From: a virus | IMG/VR virus record: IMGVR_UViG_3300031772_000165 | Coordinates: 1 to 32,805 of that record | Reading direction: 5' to 3' (one strand) | DNA length: 32,805 nucleotides | In this document: positions 8,155 through 16,110 of the stretch, in pieces | Layout: each line of letters starts with the position of its first letter | Numbering within the stretch: position 1 is the stretch's first letter | Made by a program: the position numbers and the translations under genes | Notes under the pieces: model-generated | What the model saw: only the letters and a program-made list of their open reading frames with translations | The model's database searches: none | Told to the model about the DNA's origin: nothing

Positions 8155-11100
8155 TTACACCTTGCAGATGGGTTTGTTGGGCAGCCGGTACACTCCGATG
8201 GCGTCGGATGACCCAACGGTATTCTCTCTGCTGGAAGCAGTTGATTTTCCAAACACTACAAGGACATACTCACCCACTTCGAAGCGCCCATCAGAACAGG
8301 CCTTGACCCGGGCCAGAATCGGCGCGTAGACCTTCCTGGGAATAGTCGTCACAAGGCCCTCAGCCGAGAACTGAGTGGCAACTGAGCAGGTCTGATAGAA
8401 TGTTCTGCCGGCGGCATCGGATGATGCGGATGACAGAGTGACCTGCTGGCCTACCCCGGCCGGGATCAGGGTCGGGAGACGTACGTAGCCACTGTTGATG
8501 GAGTAGTTACCGAACTGCAGTGGGTCATAGTTCCCCAGATACTCGTCTCCCGGAACACCGGTCGTTATCGTGCCATTGAGAGGAATGTGCTCGATCGGGT
8601 TATCGTAGGGGCTCCCCGCGGCCCCGCCGGCAATTCCAAGTGTTGACACGATAACAGGTGCCACAGTGACCACATCAAGGGTCAGACTGCTTGGCAGGCT
8701 GGGAACAGTCTGCTTCGGGATGAAGTTGTATGCGATAAGCAAGCTGTCTACGTTCGGATCATTATGGGGCAATTGCGTCTGTTTCACCAGAAGCTGGACC
8801 CAAATCTTACCAATTAATGATGTTGCAAAGGTCACTCTAGCGGTACTCGTCCCCCATCCGGAGAGGACCCCAGCCTGTAGATTTGCTACTGACAAAGAAG
8901 CCCCATACCAGAAAGAATGCTGAGCGAGGCCAGATACAGTTTCAACCGTGGTTGCACCATATAGGACAGCGCTCCCCAATGATATGTCCACATAGGAAAA
9001 TGGGGCAAGAATTGAAGCCTCGACCCATCTTGATTCCACGAAGTTGTTTACAGCCTTAGTTCTCTCCGTGAAATTGACCGAGGCCCCATTACGAATCCCC
9101 TGCCATCTTGTTGTTCCCTCAAGAGCAACCGCGTAGGCCACAACCTCGACCACTGCACCTTGGACAAAAGTGTACCCAGCCACAGCAGTGACCGTTATTC
9201 CCGGGGAGAGGAATTGGATATTCTGAATCTTGTGAGAGAATCCAGACGTGATGTTGTTCACCTTGGAGACCGAGTAGATCTTCCACTTGGAATCTCCAGA
9301 GACCACTGTGATCTCCTGCTGCGGGACTTGGAGGGTCAACCCGGTCGTACCAACTGTGTAGAACAGGTGCAGTTCCACCGACGACGCCCGATTCCGCTGA
9401 CTTGTGTCGGACGAGTCTTTCGCCGGATACACCACGGCGTAGTTCTGGTGCCGGGGTATGGTTGAGTCCCAAGACTCAATGACTTTGGACGCTACAGAAT
9501 CAAGCATGCCATGATACCAGACTGTTGGGTTTCCACCGCCACTGATGTTCTGGGTCAGCTGAGGGTTGTAAGGCAGTCTGTTCAATGACGAGGCACTCGG
9601 AGAGTTGTACCTTGCCGTCAACTTGTATTTCAGCAAACCCGAATCATCATCCTTGTTCTTGATAAAGACACTGAAGACAAACTTCGGAAGGGTTGTTCCG
9701 ACACCTTCCCAATACCCCTCGACCTGCTGACCCGCATAAATTCCCTCTTTGTAGGTCGCCGAATAGTCCCATGGATTCTGACTGTACAAGCCGCTTATGG
9801 ACGGCATGGCTTGTTCAATCGGATTGGGATTGGGCGAAGCTACTGCGTTGACCTCAACGGTCTGTGTGTTGAATGTCAGTGCCGCCGAGATTGACCCGGA
9901 AGCTACGGTATTCAAACCCACAACTATCGGGTCCCCTCCGGTCCCCGCCCCAACCCGGTCAATCTGGAGCAACTGCGAACCATATTGGTCCCCGGTTCCC
10001 GACTGCCGAGCCATGACTGTGAGCATTCTGTTTCTGGACAGGAGATCGAGGTCTGACTCAAAGAGCTCGGTCAGTGACGGAATAATGATCTTACGGCGGA
10101 CATCAAGGAGATCCCCATCGACCACCATTGCCGCGGTCAAGAGGTCCGGACGAATGAATGTCCCGGGCTTGTGCTCCCCATTGGGGTTGGTCGCCGGGTC
10201 ATAAGCTGACGAGTTCCTCCGGGCAGTAATGAACATCGGAACCGCCCAGCAATACCCGTCGACCGTGTTCAGACACTTTGCACGCCACAACCCGTAGTCC
10301 CCGGTCGATGCACCCATGTTCTCGTACGGGAATTGCCCCGATAGATTGGGTCCGACACCCTTGATCGATGAAGATAGGCCGGCCTCTGGCGACGCATCAG
10401 GGTCAACCCCATTGACGATTCGAATCCGGTACTGTATCTGTACACGCTTGGTCGTTTCGACCGAGGCATCAGGATGAATGGAATCATCATTGAGGAAAAT
10501 GTCCGTGTCAACATTGCCCTCTTTGAAGACACGCTGAACGAGCCGCGCAACAGCACCGCTCGTTTCTCCTGCCCACGTATTACCTGCATCTTCAGTGCCG
10601 CGAATAACGGCGGAAGACCCAACCGCCCAACCCTTGTCCCCATCAACAAAATCCGTGGCATACAAGTTCTGGGTAACTCCGGTGTTCAGAGGAATCCACT
10701 CAGCACCAATATTGGTCGTACGAAGGGCCTTTCCACCCGCGCCCACAATCCACGCCTTGCCCATGAAAACCGGGCAGTCATTCTTGTACCAATAAGAGAC
10801 GAGAACAGTGGCGTGCAATACCGGCGCAACATTGAGGGTAATGACTCCGGTTGAACCGTTCACCGCATCCACAAGAACTTCGGTTCCATTAACTGTAACC
10901 GTGACATCGGATGGCAGATTGGTGATTGTACCCTTACCGTCGCCTTTGGAAATAGGAATATGAGCAACAATGCAGACTTTGTTCACACCATCGAATTGCG
11001 AAGTCATTTCTTCATCGGTGACCCGTTCATCCATTGTCGGGATGAGGCATACATCATTGAAATCCGTTGTCCAACGGGTATAGCTCGGATCCAAGATATT

Positions 11101-12147
11101 CCCGGAAACATCCCCCCACGTAGCCCCACCGTCGGTTGTCTTGAGGATGGTACCACCGTCACCAACCACAAAGCCGTAACTCAGCCCCCAGAAATGAACC
11201 GAGTTCAGATTTGCACCCACACCACTTGTCTGAGCCAACCACGTGGTACCACCATCCGTCGTTTTGAGGATGGTCCCGCCGCTGCCTACGACCCAACCAA
11301 CTTGATCGTTATAGAAATGGGCCTTGTTCAGGTTGGCCGTGACACCGCTGCTCTTGGTAACCCAAGTGATACCATTGGTGGTCTTAAGAACCGTACCGGA
11401 ATCCCCGACCGCCCACGCAACAAGCTGGCTATACGCATGGATCGAGTTCAGGTTCTCTGTCGTAGGACTTGTAAGCATATTCCATGTACTGCCGGCCGAA
11501 ACGGTCCTACCGATGGTTCCATTATCACCCACGACCCAACCAATGCCGCTCGTAATGAAATAGAGGCCATTCAGACTCTTTTTCGTGTTGATTGTCTGCA
11601 GCACCCAATTTGGGCTGGAAGGGCTCGAATACAGGATCAGCCCGTTCTGACCACACAACCAACCGACGTCTTCATTGTACATGAAGACACCATAGATGGA
11701 ATCAAGAATCGTGTCTGCATCGGGGCGATTAACCGAAGTATTCGGGTCAAGCAGCGCACGCCATACTTCAAGGAATACACCGCTGATACGGTTACCGGTA
11801 GTTGGAGCCGTACCCATATCGACTACATTGACATTGTCACGTTCATCAAATGTATTGGTGACCTGCAGAACCATGCCATTCACCAAAGCGTATTCGGGCT
11901 TCGCTGAAGACGGATCCTGTGTGTAGAATTGATTATGCAATGATCTGTCGACCGAGAGTGGATACATTGAGAGCCATCCGGACGGAATGCTCACGGATTG
12001 CCGATGATTGATAAGGGCCTGAATCTGCTGCACCAGATTTTGCTCGGTGTCCAGAATAGGCTTTTCTTTCTGCCAGACTACTGTATCGTAGGCATAGCCA
12101 TTCGGGTCACTGACGTATGAAACTGAACGGCCGAAATCTTCTGCCAT
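8155..12147 (-). CDS. Baseplate/tail adhesin-like protein with inserted seven-bladed propeller (1330 aa)
   Basis: Residues 1-130 and about 545-760 form a core shared with the protein at the left edge: QKEKPILDTEQNL near the N-terminus, FLEVWR (125-130), RVQIQYRIR (568-576), NTVDG, PMFITARRN, and a VRRKIIIP segment. Between FLEVWR and RVQIQYRIR lie 437 residues, against 37 in the paralog. Most of this extra sequence is seven beta-propeller repeats (about 152-541) of the Ycf48/Asp-box type (GWVVGSGGTILKTTDGGTTW in the best blade). A further ~90 residues are nested between blades five and six. Residues 760-1330 are beta-rich and unrecognised. ATG 12147 has CAGGAG six bases upstream; the gene follows the gpJ-like gene by 12 bp. 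The propeller probably acts in ligand or receptor binding or as a spacer. I see no sialidase active site. Confidence 0.88.
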   Translation of the reverse strand: MAEDFGRSVSYVSDPNGYAYDTVVWQKEKPILDTEQNLVQQIQALINHRQSVSIPSGWLSMYPLSVDRSLHNQFYTQDPSSAKPEYALVNGMVLQVTNTFDERDNVNVVDMGTAPTTGNRISGVFLEVWRALLDPNTSVNRPDADTILDSIYGVFMYNEDVGWLCGQNGLILYSSPSSPNWVLQTINTKKSLNGLYFITSGIGWVVGDNGTIGRTVSAGSTWNMLTSPTTENLNSIHAYSQLVAWAVGDSGTVLKTTNGITWVTKSSGVTANLNKAHFYNDQVGWVVGSGGTILKTTDGGTTWLAQTSGVGANLNSVHFWGLSYGFVVGDGGTILKTTDGGATWGDVSGNILDPSYTRWTTDFNDVCLIPTMDERVTDEEMTSQFDGVNKVCIVAHIPISKGDGKGTITNLPSDVTVTVNGTEVLVDAVNGSTGVITLNVAPVLHATVLVSYWYKNDCPVFMGKAWIVGAGGKALRTTNIGAEWIPLNTGVTQNLYATDFVDGDKGWAVGSSAVIRGTEDAGNTWAGETSGAVARLVQRVFKEGNVDTDIFLNDDSIHPDASVETTKRVQIQYRIRIVNGVDPDASPEAGLSSSIKGVGPNLSGQFPYENMGASTGDYGLWRAKCLNTVDGYCWAVPMFITARRNSSAYDPATNPNGEHKPGTFIRPDLLTAAMVVDGDLLDVRRKIIIPSLTELFESDLDLLSRNRMLTVMARQSGTGDQYGSQLLQIDRVGAGTGGDPIVVGLNTVASGSISAALTFNTQTVEVNAVASPNPNPIEQAMPSISGLYSQNPWDYSATYKEGIYAGQQVEGYWEGVGTTLPKFVFSVFIKNKDDDSGLLKYKLTARYNSPSASSLNRLPYNPQLTQNISGGGNPTVWYHGMLDSVASKVIESWDSTIPRHQNYAVVYPAKDSSDTSQRNRASSVELHLFYTVGTTGLTLQVPQQEITVVSGDSKWKIYSVSKVNNITSGFSHKIQNIQFLSPGITVTAVAGYTFVQGAVVEVVAYAVALEGTTRWQGIRNGASVNFTERTKAVNNFVESRWVEASILAPFSYVDISLGSAVLYGATTVETVSGLAQHSFWYGASLSVANLQAGVLSGWGTSTARVTFATSLIGKIWVQLLVKQTQLPHNDPNVDSLLIAYNFIPKQTVPSLPSSLTLDVVTVAPVIVSTLGIAGGAAGSPYDNPIEHIPLNGTITTGVPGDEYLGNYDPLQFGNYSINSGYVRLPTLIPAGVGQQVTLSSASSDAAGRTFYQTCSVATQFSAEGLVTTIPRKVYAPILARVKACSDGRFEVGEYVLVVFGKSTASSRENTVGSSDAIGVYRLPNKPICKV
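10525..11697 (-). other. Seven-bladed Ycf48/Asp-box-like beta-propeller insertion domain
   Basis: Seven repeats of about 40 residues each carry a GW.VG..GTI strand, then a T.DGG.TW-like Asp-box turn and a final LN...F strand. Approximate residue spans in the 1330-residue protein are 152-197, 198-238, 239-278, 279-318, 319-369, 461-500 and 501-541. Blades 4 and 5 are the most alike, with KTTDGGTTW against KTTDGGATW. Blades 1, 2, 6 and 7 are degenerate at the Asp-box. Ycf48/HCF136-type proteins also have seven blades (family knowledge). The fold call is strong; the ligand is unknown. Confidence 0.8.
10766..11040 (-). other. Beta-sandwich-like domain nested between propeller blades 5 and 6
   Basis: About 90 residues (370-460) interrupt the blade series. 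They contain VTVTVNGTEVLVDAVN, then GVITLNVAP and VLVSYWY. This 'V.V.G..v ... G.I.L ... v.VsY.Y' pattern resembles modules in the 1182- and 1874-residue proteins, such as ILVKNSEI...GRIILT...ISVSYYP. Blade 6 resumes at AWIVGAGGK. Confidence 0.6.
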
Positions 12148-12159
12148 AGATGACTCCTG

Positions 12160-15100
12160 TTAGAACGCCTGACGGCTCAATTCCCGGGACGCATCGAAGG
12201 TCACAGAGAACTGCCCAATGTTCAAATATTCAACCGACGCCACATTGATATCTTTTGACCCGACCTCGCCATACACAAAATATGCAGCTTGGTAGTTTTT
12301 ATTGTCCGGCAACAATCCGTCCCGGGTAGTGACAATCAATCTGCCATCGCTTTGGATGTACCCCCTGCCCGGGCCTCCCGAGACATTCAACGGATCCGAC
12401 TGCAGGACCAGAGGCATGTTTTCCTCGAAAATCCCCCTGAAATCATTCGACGACCCGCCCTTATCCACAGTCTTATAGGTCAGCACCGAGGCTACCGTGA
12501 TGTAGGACGTTGCCATACCTTCATTGAAGATTTCCCATTGAACCTTTCCTATTTCATCCCGGACAATGAAGGACCCGTCTGCCTTGACCATCCGCAAAAA
12601 TGGAAGCACGGTGTAATCGACATCCGCCACATTGTTGATGATGGCAACTACATCACTCTGGGTCAGGGAGACACCAACGCCCAGCTGAGATACGAAGTTG
12701 GCCACATCAGTACGAATTCGTGAAGTCAGATTTGATGTGCTCACCATGCCGGCCTTGGGAATAACCGTGATTACAAAATCAACATCATTCTGAAGAGCCT
12801 GCTTAGTGATAGCATCCGCACAAGCATGCTTCGTTTTGTCAATCTCTTCCTGAACCGTTCCCAGCAACCCATCCGTCGTATAGATTATCGTGAAGTTCTC
12901 GATGGCGTCATAGCTAACCAGAGCTCTCTGGCCATTGATGATCGCCCCGGATTCGATCATCCGAATTGCCGTGGGTGTGGTATCAGTACCGTTCTGGACC
13001 AGATAGTCCGCATTCGCCACGTACGTTATAGTCTTGCCCTCATTTTGCACCACGATGCTGGTTGGGTCGACGCCCAGATAATTGAGATTCTCATCCACGC
13101 CCAGAATCATCACGTGTGGTTCATCAACAATGGTCTGCGTTCCTGTTACGGGCAGATTGTTGGCAAACTTGATCCGAATTCCGTCCTTGGCGATGGTCGA
13201 GCCTCCGTCCTCGAGAGGGTCCTGCAGCCGCACAAGGTCCCAATTGTCGGTGGTAAGTGGCCCTGAAAGCTGACCGGTCACCGAGATTATTTCTACTACT
13301 GGCTGGCGCTGCAGAACAAAGACGTCTGAACTCCGGTATTTGTAGTCCACACGGATCACATCAGCAACGGCCAATCCGATCGAGGCGTTTATCGGGTTGG
13401 ACTCGTTCAAATCTATCACCTGACCATCGCCGATGATTTGATACCCTGTCAGGTCATAGTCCTGACTACGAGTAGCATTGTGAACTCTGGACACCTCGAA
13501 AATGGGCGTATGAGCCGTCACCGCGGCATTGTTTGTCTTGAATTGGAACGAAACCGCGTTGATGACTGTAAAGGGTTCATCAGCCTTCGTCCCCCCAGAG
13601 GCCACCACACTCTCGTAGGAGAAAGCGAGCTGGTCCGCAACCTGCTCCAGATGTCGACCTTGAATGTAGAGGTCGACCTTTCCCCCGATATGTTCCTTGC
13701 GGATCGGGTCCCAATCCCGGCGCATCAGACTATCCCCGGCCTTTTCAACCCGGACATTATGCACACCGGAGATACTGACAGCTATGCGGGCATATCCTCC
13801 TTCGGTTCCGGTGTCGACAAAGAAGGCCAACATAATTCTTGTGGCAAGGTCATGATTTGATTCTTGATCAACTCCAAATGAAATCGGATTGGGGTTCTCC
13901 ACCAAGAAGCCCGGATCAACTCCGGATTCATAGGTCTTTATGGTGTAGGAATCAGAGTTTCCGGATTCACCAGGAACTATGGCTTCAACATCCACCTCGA
14001 GCTCGTAACGCTGCATGGTAGGATTGTAATAGGAATCCGCAGACTGAAAATCCATGATTCTGGTAGCCTGAGTCCGGTAATTCTGGGACGGAATCCCTGC
14101 ATCAAGGTCACCTGTTGTTGCTATCAAGGCCCCTTCGTAAACTATCATATCACGAATTGGCGCCGTATCCGTGTAGAAAACTGCCGACCCGGTCGCTGAG
14201 ACGGCTGATTTGCGAATAATGTTCACGTTTGAGGCCAGCTTCACGAATTGCTGATCAATCAGGCTCTGTAGTGCTCCGTCATCTGTCAAATTCAAGGCAA
14301 CCTGCAGGGCCCTTTTCTGAAGAGAGTCCACAACCAAATCACTCTCCCCATCTCCGTTCTCATCATCAAAAGCGAGCAGGGTGCTGACCGAGAGTGACCG
14401 AGCCATGAAATCCTGAATGATGTAGAGCCGAGCCTCCTCTTCAGCTATCGGATCCATCATATCACGAAGAGCCGTACCGGGCTTGGTGTCGACACCCGTA
14501 TTACCGACCAACAATTCCCGGCTGTAGGTCAGGATGATGTCATTCTGCGTACGTCCCGGCAGGTCCGCAATTCCCGTGGTGATGATCAAAGGCGACCCTT
14601 GGAGTTCCGGCGAGTAGGTACTCTCGGAAACCTTGGCTGTTGCCGGGTCATAAATCATGGCCGTGACCACAAAGAACAGTGGAGTATCGTCCGTGAAGGG
14701 CTGATTGGGCAATAAACTTGCACCCACCAATTCTGTGTAGCGATCCGGCGTCAGAGCCTGAGAGAAATAATAGGTACGGAGGAATTCCCTGGTCGTGGTA
14801 GTGACGATAATATTGCCGGACCGATCTTCAGTTGAACCAAGCGTTTTGAAGGAATCCTCGTAAAATGAATATTGGTCAATCAGGGCTTTGTTGATCTTGG
14901 CGTAAACCCCATTCACACCACCGCTTTGGGCAGAAACGTAGAAGTTGTATCCAACGGTCTGGGGCTCAGGATTTTGAGCACAAACAACGGTTACCATATC
15001 TTGTGCCCGTTGCAGACGAATGCCTGTGGGGGACGAGATGGTGATGAAATCATCTTGCTCGATAAGCGTTATGGTAATTGTTGTGGCTGGACTGACAAAC

Positions 15101-15342
15101 TGTGTGATCCGTTCAACTGCTACGACGGTCAGAGTATTAGCACCGAGTTCCAACGTACCAGTCCAAGACCAAACCGTTTCACCCGCGGTATAAGAAACGC
15201 CCAGAGTTGACCCATTGACTTTGATGGTCTGGGAATCGGCCACGGTCGTTCCAGACAGGGTCTGAGTAGCGGTATCGGTCGTGTAGCTTGTGACCGGGGG
15301 GCACTCAACCGGGAGTAAAATAATCGGATTAGGTATTGCCAT
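12160..15342 (-). CDS. Baseplate J-like (gpJ/gp6) wedge protein (1060 aa)
   Basis: This is the central wedge protein whose ring forms the periphery of the baseplate. The N-terminal ~95 residues form an Ig-like domain (TLSGTTVADSQTIKVNGS...LELGANTLTVVA). The baseplate-J core spans roughly 245-590, with PGTALRDMMDPIAEEEARLY, then NPISFGVDQESNHDLATRI (~480) and GTEGGYARIAVSISGVHNV (~510), which fits the family's '.. s.e..R.R... g...Y...a..i.GV..v'. Residues about 594-666 hold a TR..DYDLTG module also present in the 1874-residue protein. A C-terminal wedge domain (about 835-915; DAITKQALQNDVDFVITVIP, then an LGVGVSLTQSDVVAII segment) is typical of J/gp6. Its length exceeds P2 gpJ (about 300) because of the added modules. 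ATG 15342 overlaps the previous stop by one base (TAATG), and AAGGG lies seven bases upstream. Confidence 0.9.
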   Translation of the reverse strand: MAIPNPIILLPVECPPVTSYTTDTATQTLSGTTVADSQTIKVNGSTLGVSYTAGETVWSWTGTLELGANTLTVVAVERITQFVSPATTITITLIEQDDFITISSPTGIRLQRAQDMVTVVCAQNPEPQTVGYNFYVSAQSGGVNGVYAKINKALIDQYSFYEDSFKTLGSTEDRSGNIIVTTTTREFLRTYYFSQALTPDRYTELVGASLLPNQPFTDDTPLFFVVTAMIYDPATAKVSESTYSPELQGSPLIITTGIADLPGRTQNDIILTYSRELLVGNTGVDTKPGTALRDMMDPIAEEEARLYIIQDFMARSLSVSTLLAFDDENGDGESDLVVDSLQKRALQVALNLTDDGALQSLIDQQFVKLASNVNIIRKSAVSATGSAVFYTDTAPIRDMIVYEGALIATTGDLDAGIPSQNYRTQATRIMDFQSADSYYNPTMQRYELEVDVEAIVPGESGNSDSYTIKTYESGVDPGFLVENPNPISFGVDQESNHDLATRIMLAFFVDTGTEGGYARIAVSISGVHNVRVEKAGDSLMRRDWDPIRKEHIGGKVDLYIQGRHLEQVADQLAFSYESVVASGGTKADEPFTVINAVSFQFKTNNAAVTAHTPIFEVSRVHNATRSQDYDLTGYQIIGDGQVIDLNESNPINASIGLAVADVIRVDYKYRSSDVFVLQRQPVVEIISVTGQLSGPLTTDNWDLVRLQDPLEDGGSTIAKDGIRIKFANNLPVTGTQTIVDEPHVMILGVDENLNYLGVDPTSIVVQNEGKTITYVANADYLVQNGTDTTPTAIRMIESGAIINGQRALVSYDAIENFTIIYTTDGLLGTVQEEIDKTKHACADAITKQALQNDVDFVITVIPKAGMVSTSNLTSRIRTDVANFVSQLGVGVSLTQSDVVAIINNVADVDYTVLPFLRMVKADGSFIVRDEIGKVQWEIFNEGMATSYITVASVLTYKTVDKGGSSNDFRGIFEENMPLVLQSDPLNVSGGPGRGYIQSDGRLIVTTRDGLLPDNKNYQAAYFVYGEVGSKDINVASVEYLNIGQFSVTFDASRELSRQAF

Positions 15343-16070
15343 TACTCCGCCCTTATCCTAAGGAACTGAGAGAACATCAAAGGCTTACTAGACCTGGATG
15401 TCACGGTCACGTCAACCCTGAGAACAGTTCGGTCAACGTCATCAAACTTAACATCAATGCTTTCAACGGTTTCTAATGTTTCACCTTCTGTCATTGGCCG
15501 GCCGGTGAGCCGATATTGGCCCTGCATGTCTTGGAAACGCTGCAGAGCGGAAGTGATTTCCTGCGAAACCCGGGCCGCCAAGAAATCAGGATCTGTGATT
15601 CTCTTACCGATAAGCTGCATCAGACCCGTACCGACGAAGGCATGGAAAGGATTGCTGCGAAGCTCGGTGATGGTCCATTTCTCGAGATTTTGCATGAGAA
15701 GGGACTCTTCCCGGGTTGTAGCAATCTGTCCTCGGACGTCATAGGAAATATCATCTATCACCTTCAAATTATTACACTTAGAACAATAAGTGGAGAAGGT
15801 GACATAGGTGATCTCGAAGAAATCAGATGGGGATGCCCACTTTTTAGAGAACATGATCATCCGGGACTGATTGGCTTGGGACGAAATCGGGTCAAACACT
15901 ACGCTGTACATGGACTTAGGCACGAGGTTGTTCGATGCGTAGAGTTGCATATTCACGGCTGACGACAGTGGCTTCTGTATCCTCAGGGAACGGCGGTCAG
16001 ACGCCATAATCGCCAACTCCCTGAAAACAAGGTGGTTACACACAGTCGTTATTTTAAGGTCGAAGGACAT
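15342..16070 (-). CDS. gp25/gpW-like baseplate wedge protein with N-terminal extension
   Basis: The C-terminal ~140 residues resemble gp25/gpW-type wedge proteins: MQNLEKWTITELRSNPFHAF, then VGTGLMQLIGKRI and a final strand set VDVTVTSRSSKP. In P2-, Mu- and T4-type phages this gene directly precedes gpJ/gp6, as here, with a TAATG overlap. It is longer than the usual ~110-140 residues because of a beta-like N-terminal region holding a YCSKC pair. The longest frame starts at ATG 16070 (242 aa). ATG 16007 (221 aa, starting MASDRRSLRIQ) is a better start because AGGGAG lies nine bases before it, whereas 16070 has no clear site. The family assignment is from pattern plus order and is moderately sure. 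Confidence 0.75.
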   Translation of the reverse strand: MSFDLKITTVCNHLVFRELAIMASDRRSLRIQKPLSSAVNMQLYASNNLVPKSMYSVVFDPISSQANQSRMIMFSKKWASPSDFFEITYVTFSTYCSKCNNLKVIDDISYDVRGQIATTREESLLMQNLEKWTITELRSNPFHAFVGTGLMQLIGKRITDPDFLAARVSQEITSALQRFQDMQGQYRLTGRPMTEGETLETVESIDVKFDDVDRTVLRVDVTVTSRSSKPLMFSQFLRIRAE

Positions 16071-16110
16071 ATAGTATAAGATGCCTACATTAGAAGGATA
16101 TTATGAGCAG

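Noticed and set aside
10525-11697. Sialidase enzyme activity for the Asp-box propeller
   Set aside because: Asp-boxes are structural turns; no FRIP motif or arginine triad is recognisable, and Ycf48-type blades fit better.
10525-11697. CRISPR array or tandem DNA repeat
   Set aside because: The regular similarity is coding, about 120-123 bases per unit, diverged at third positions, with no constant repeat/spacer structure.
10960-11907. 315-codon open frame on the plus strand opposite the propeller
   Set aside because: It is the antisense shadow of the repetitive propeller coding region; its product has no domain pattern, and the minus frame shows clear protein repeats.
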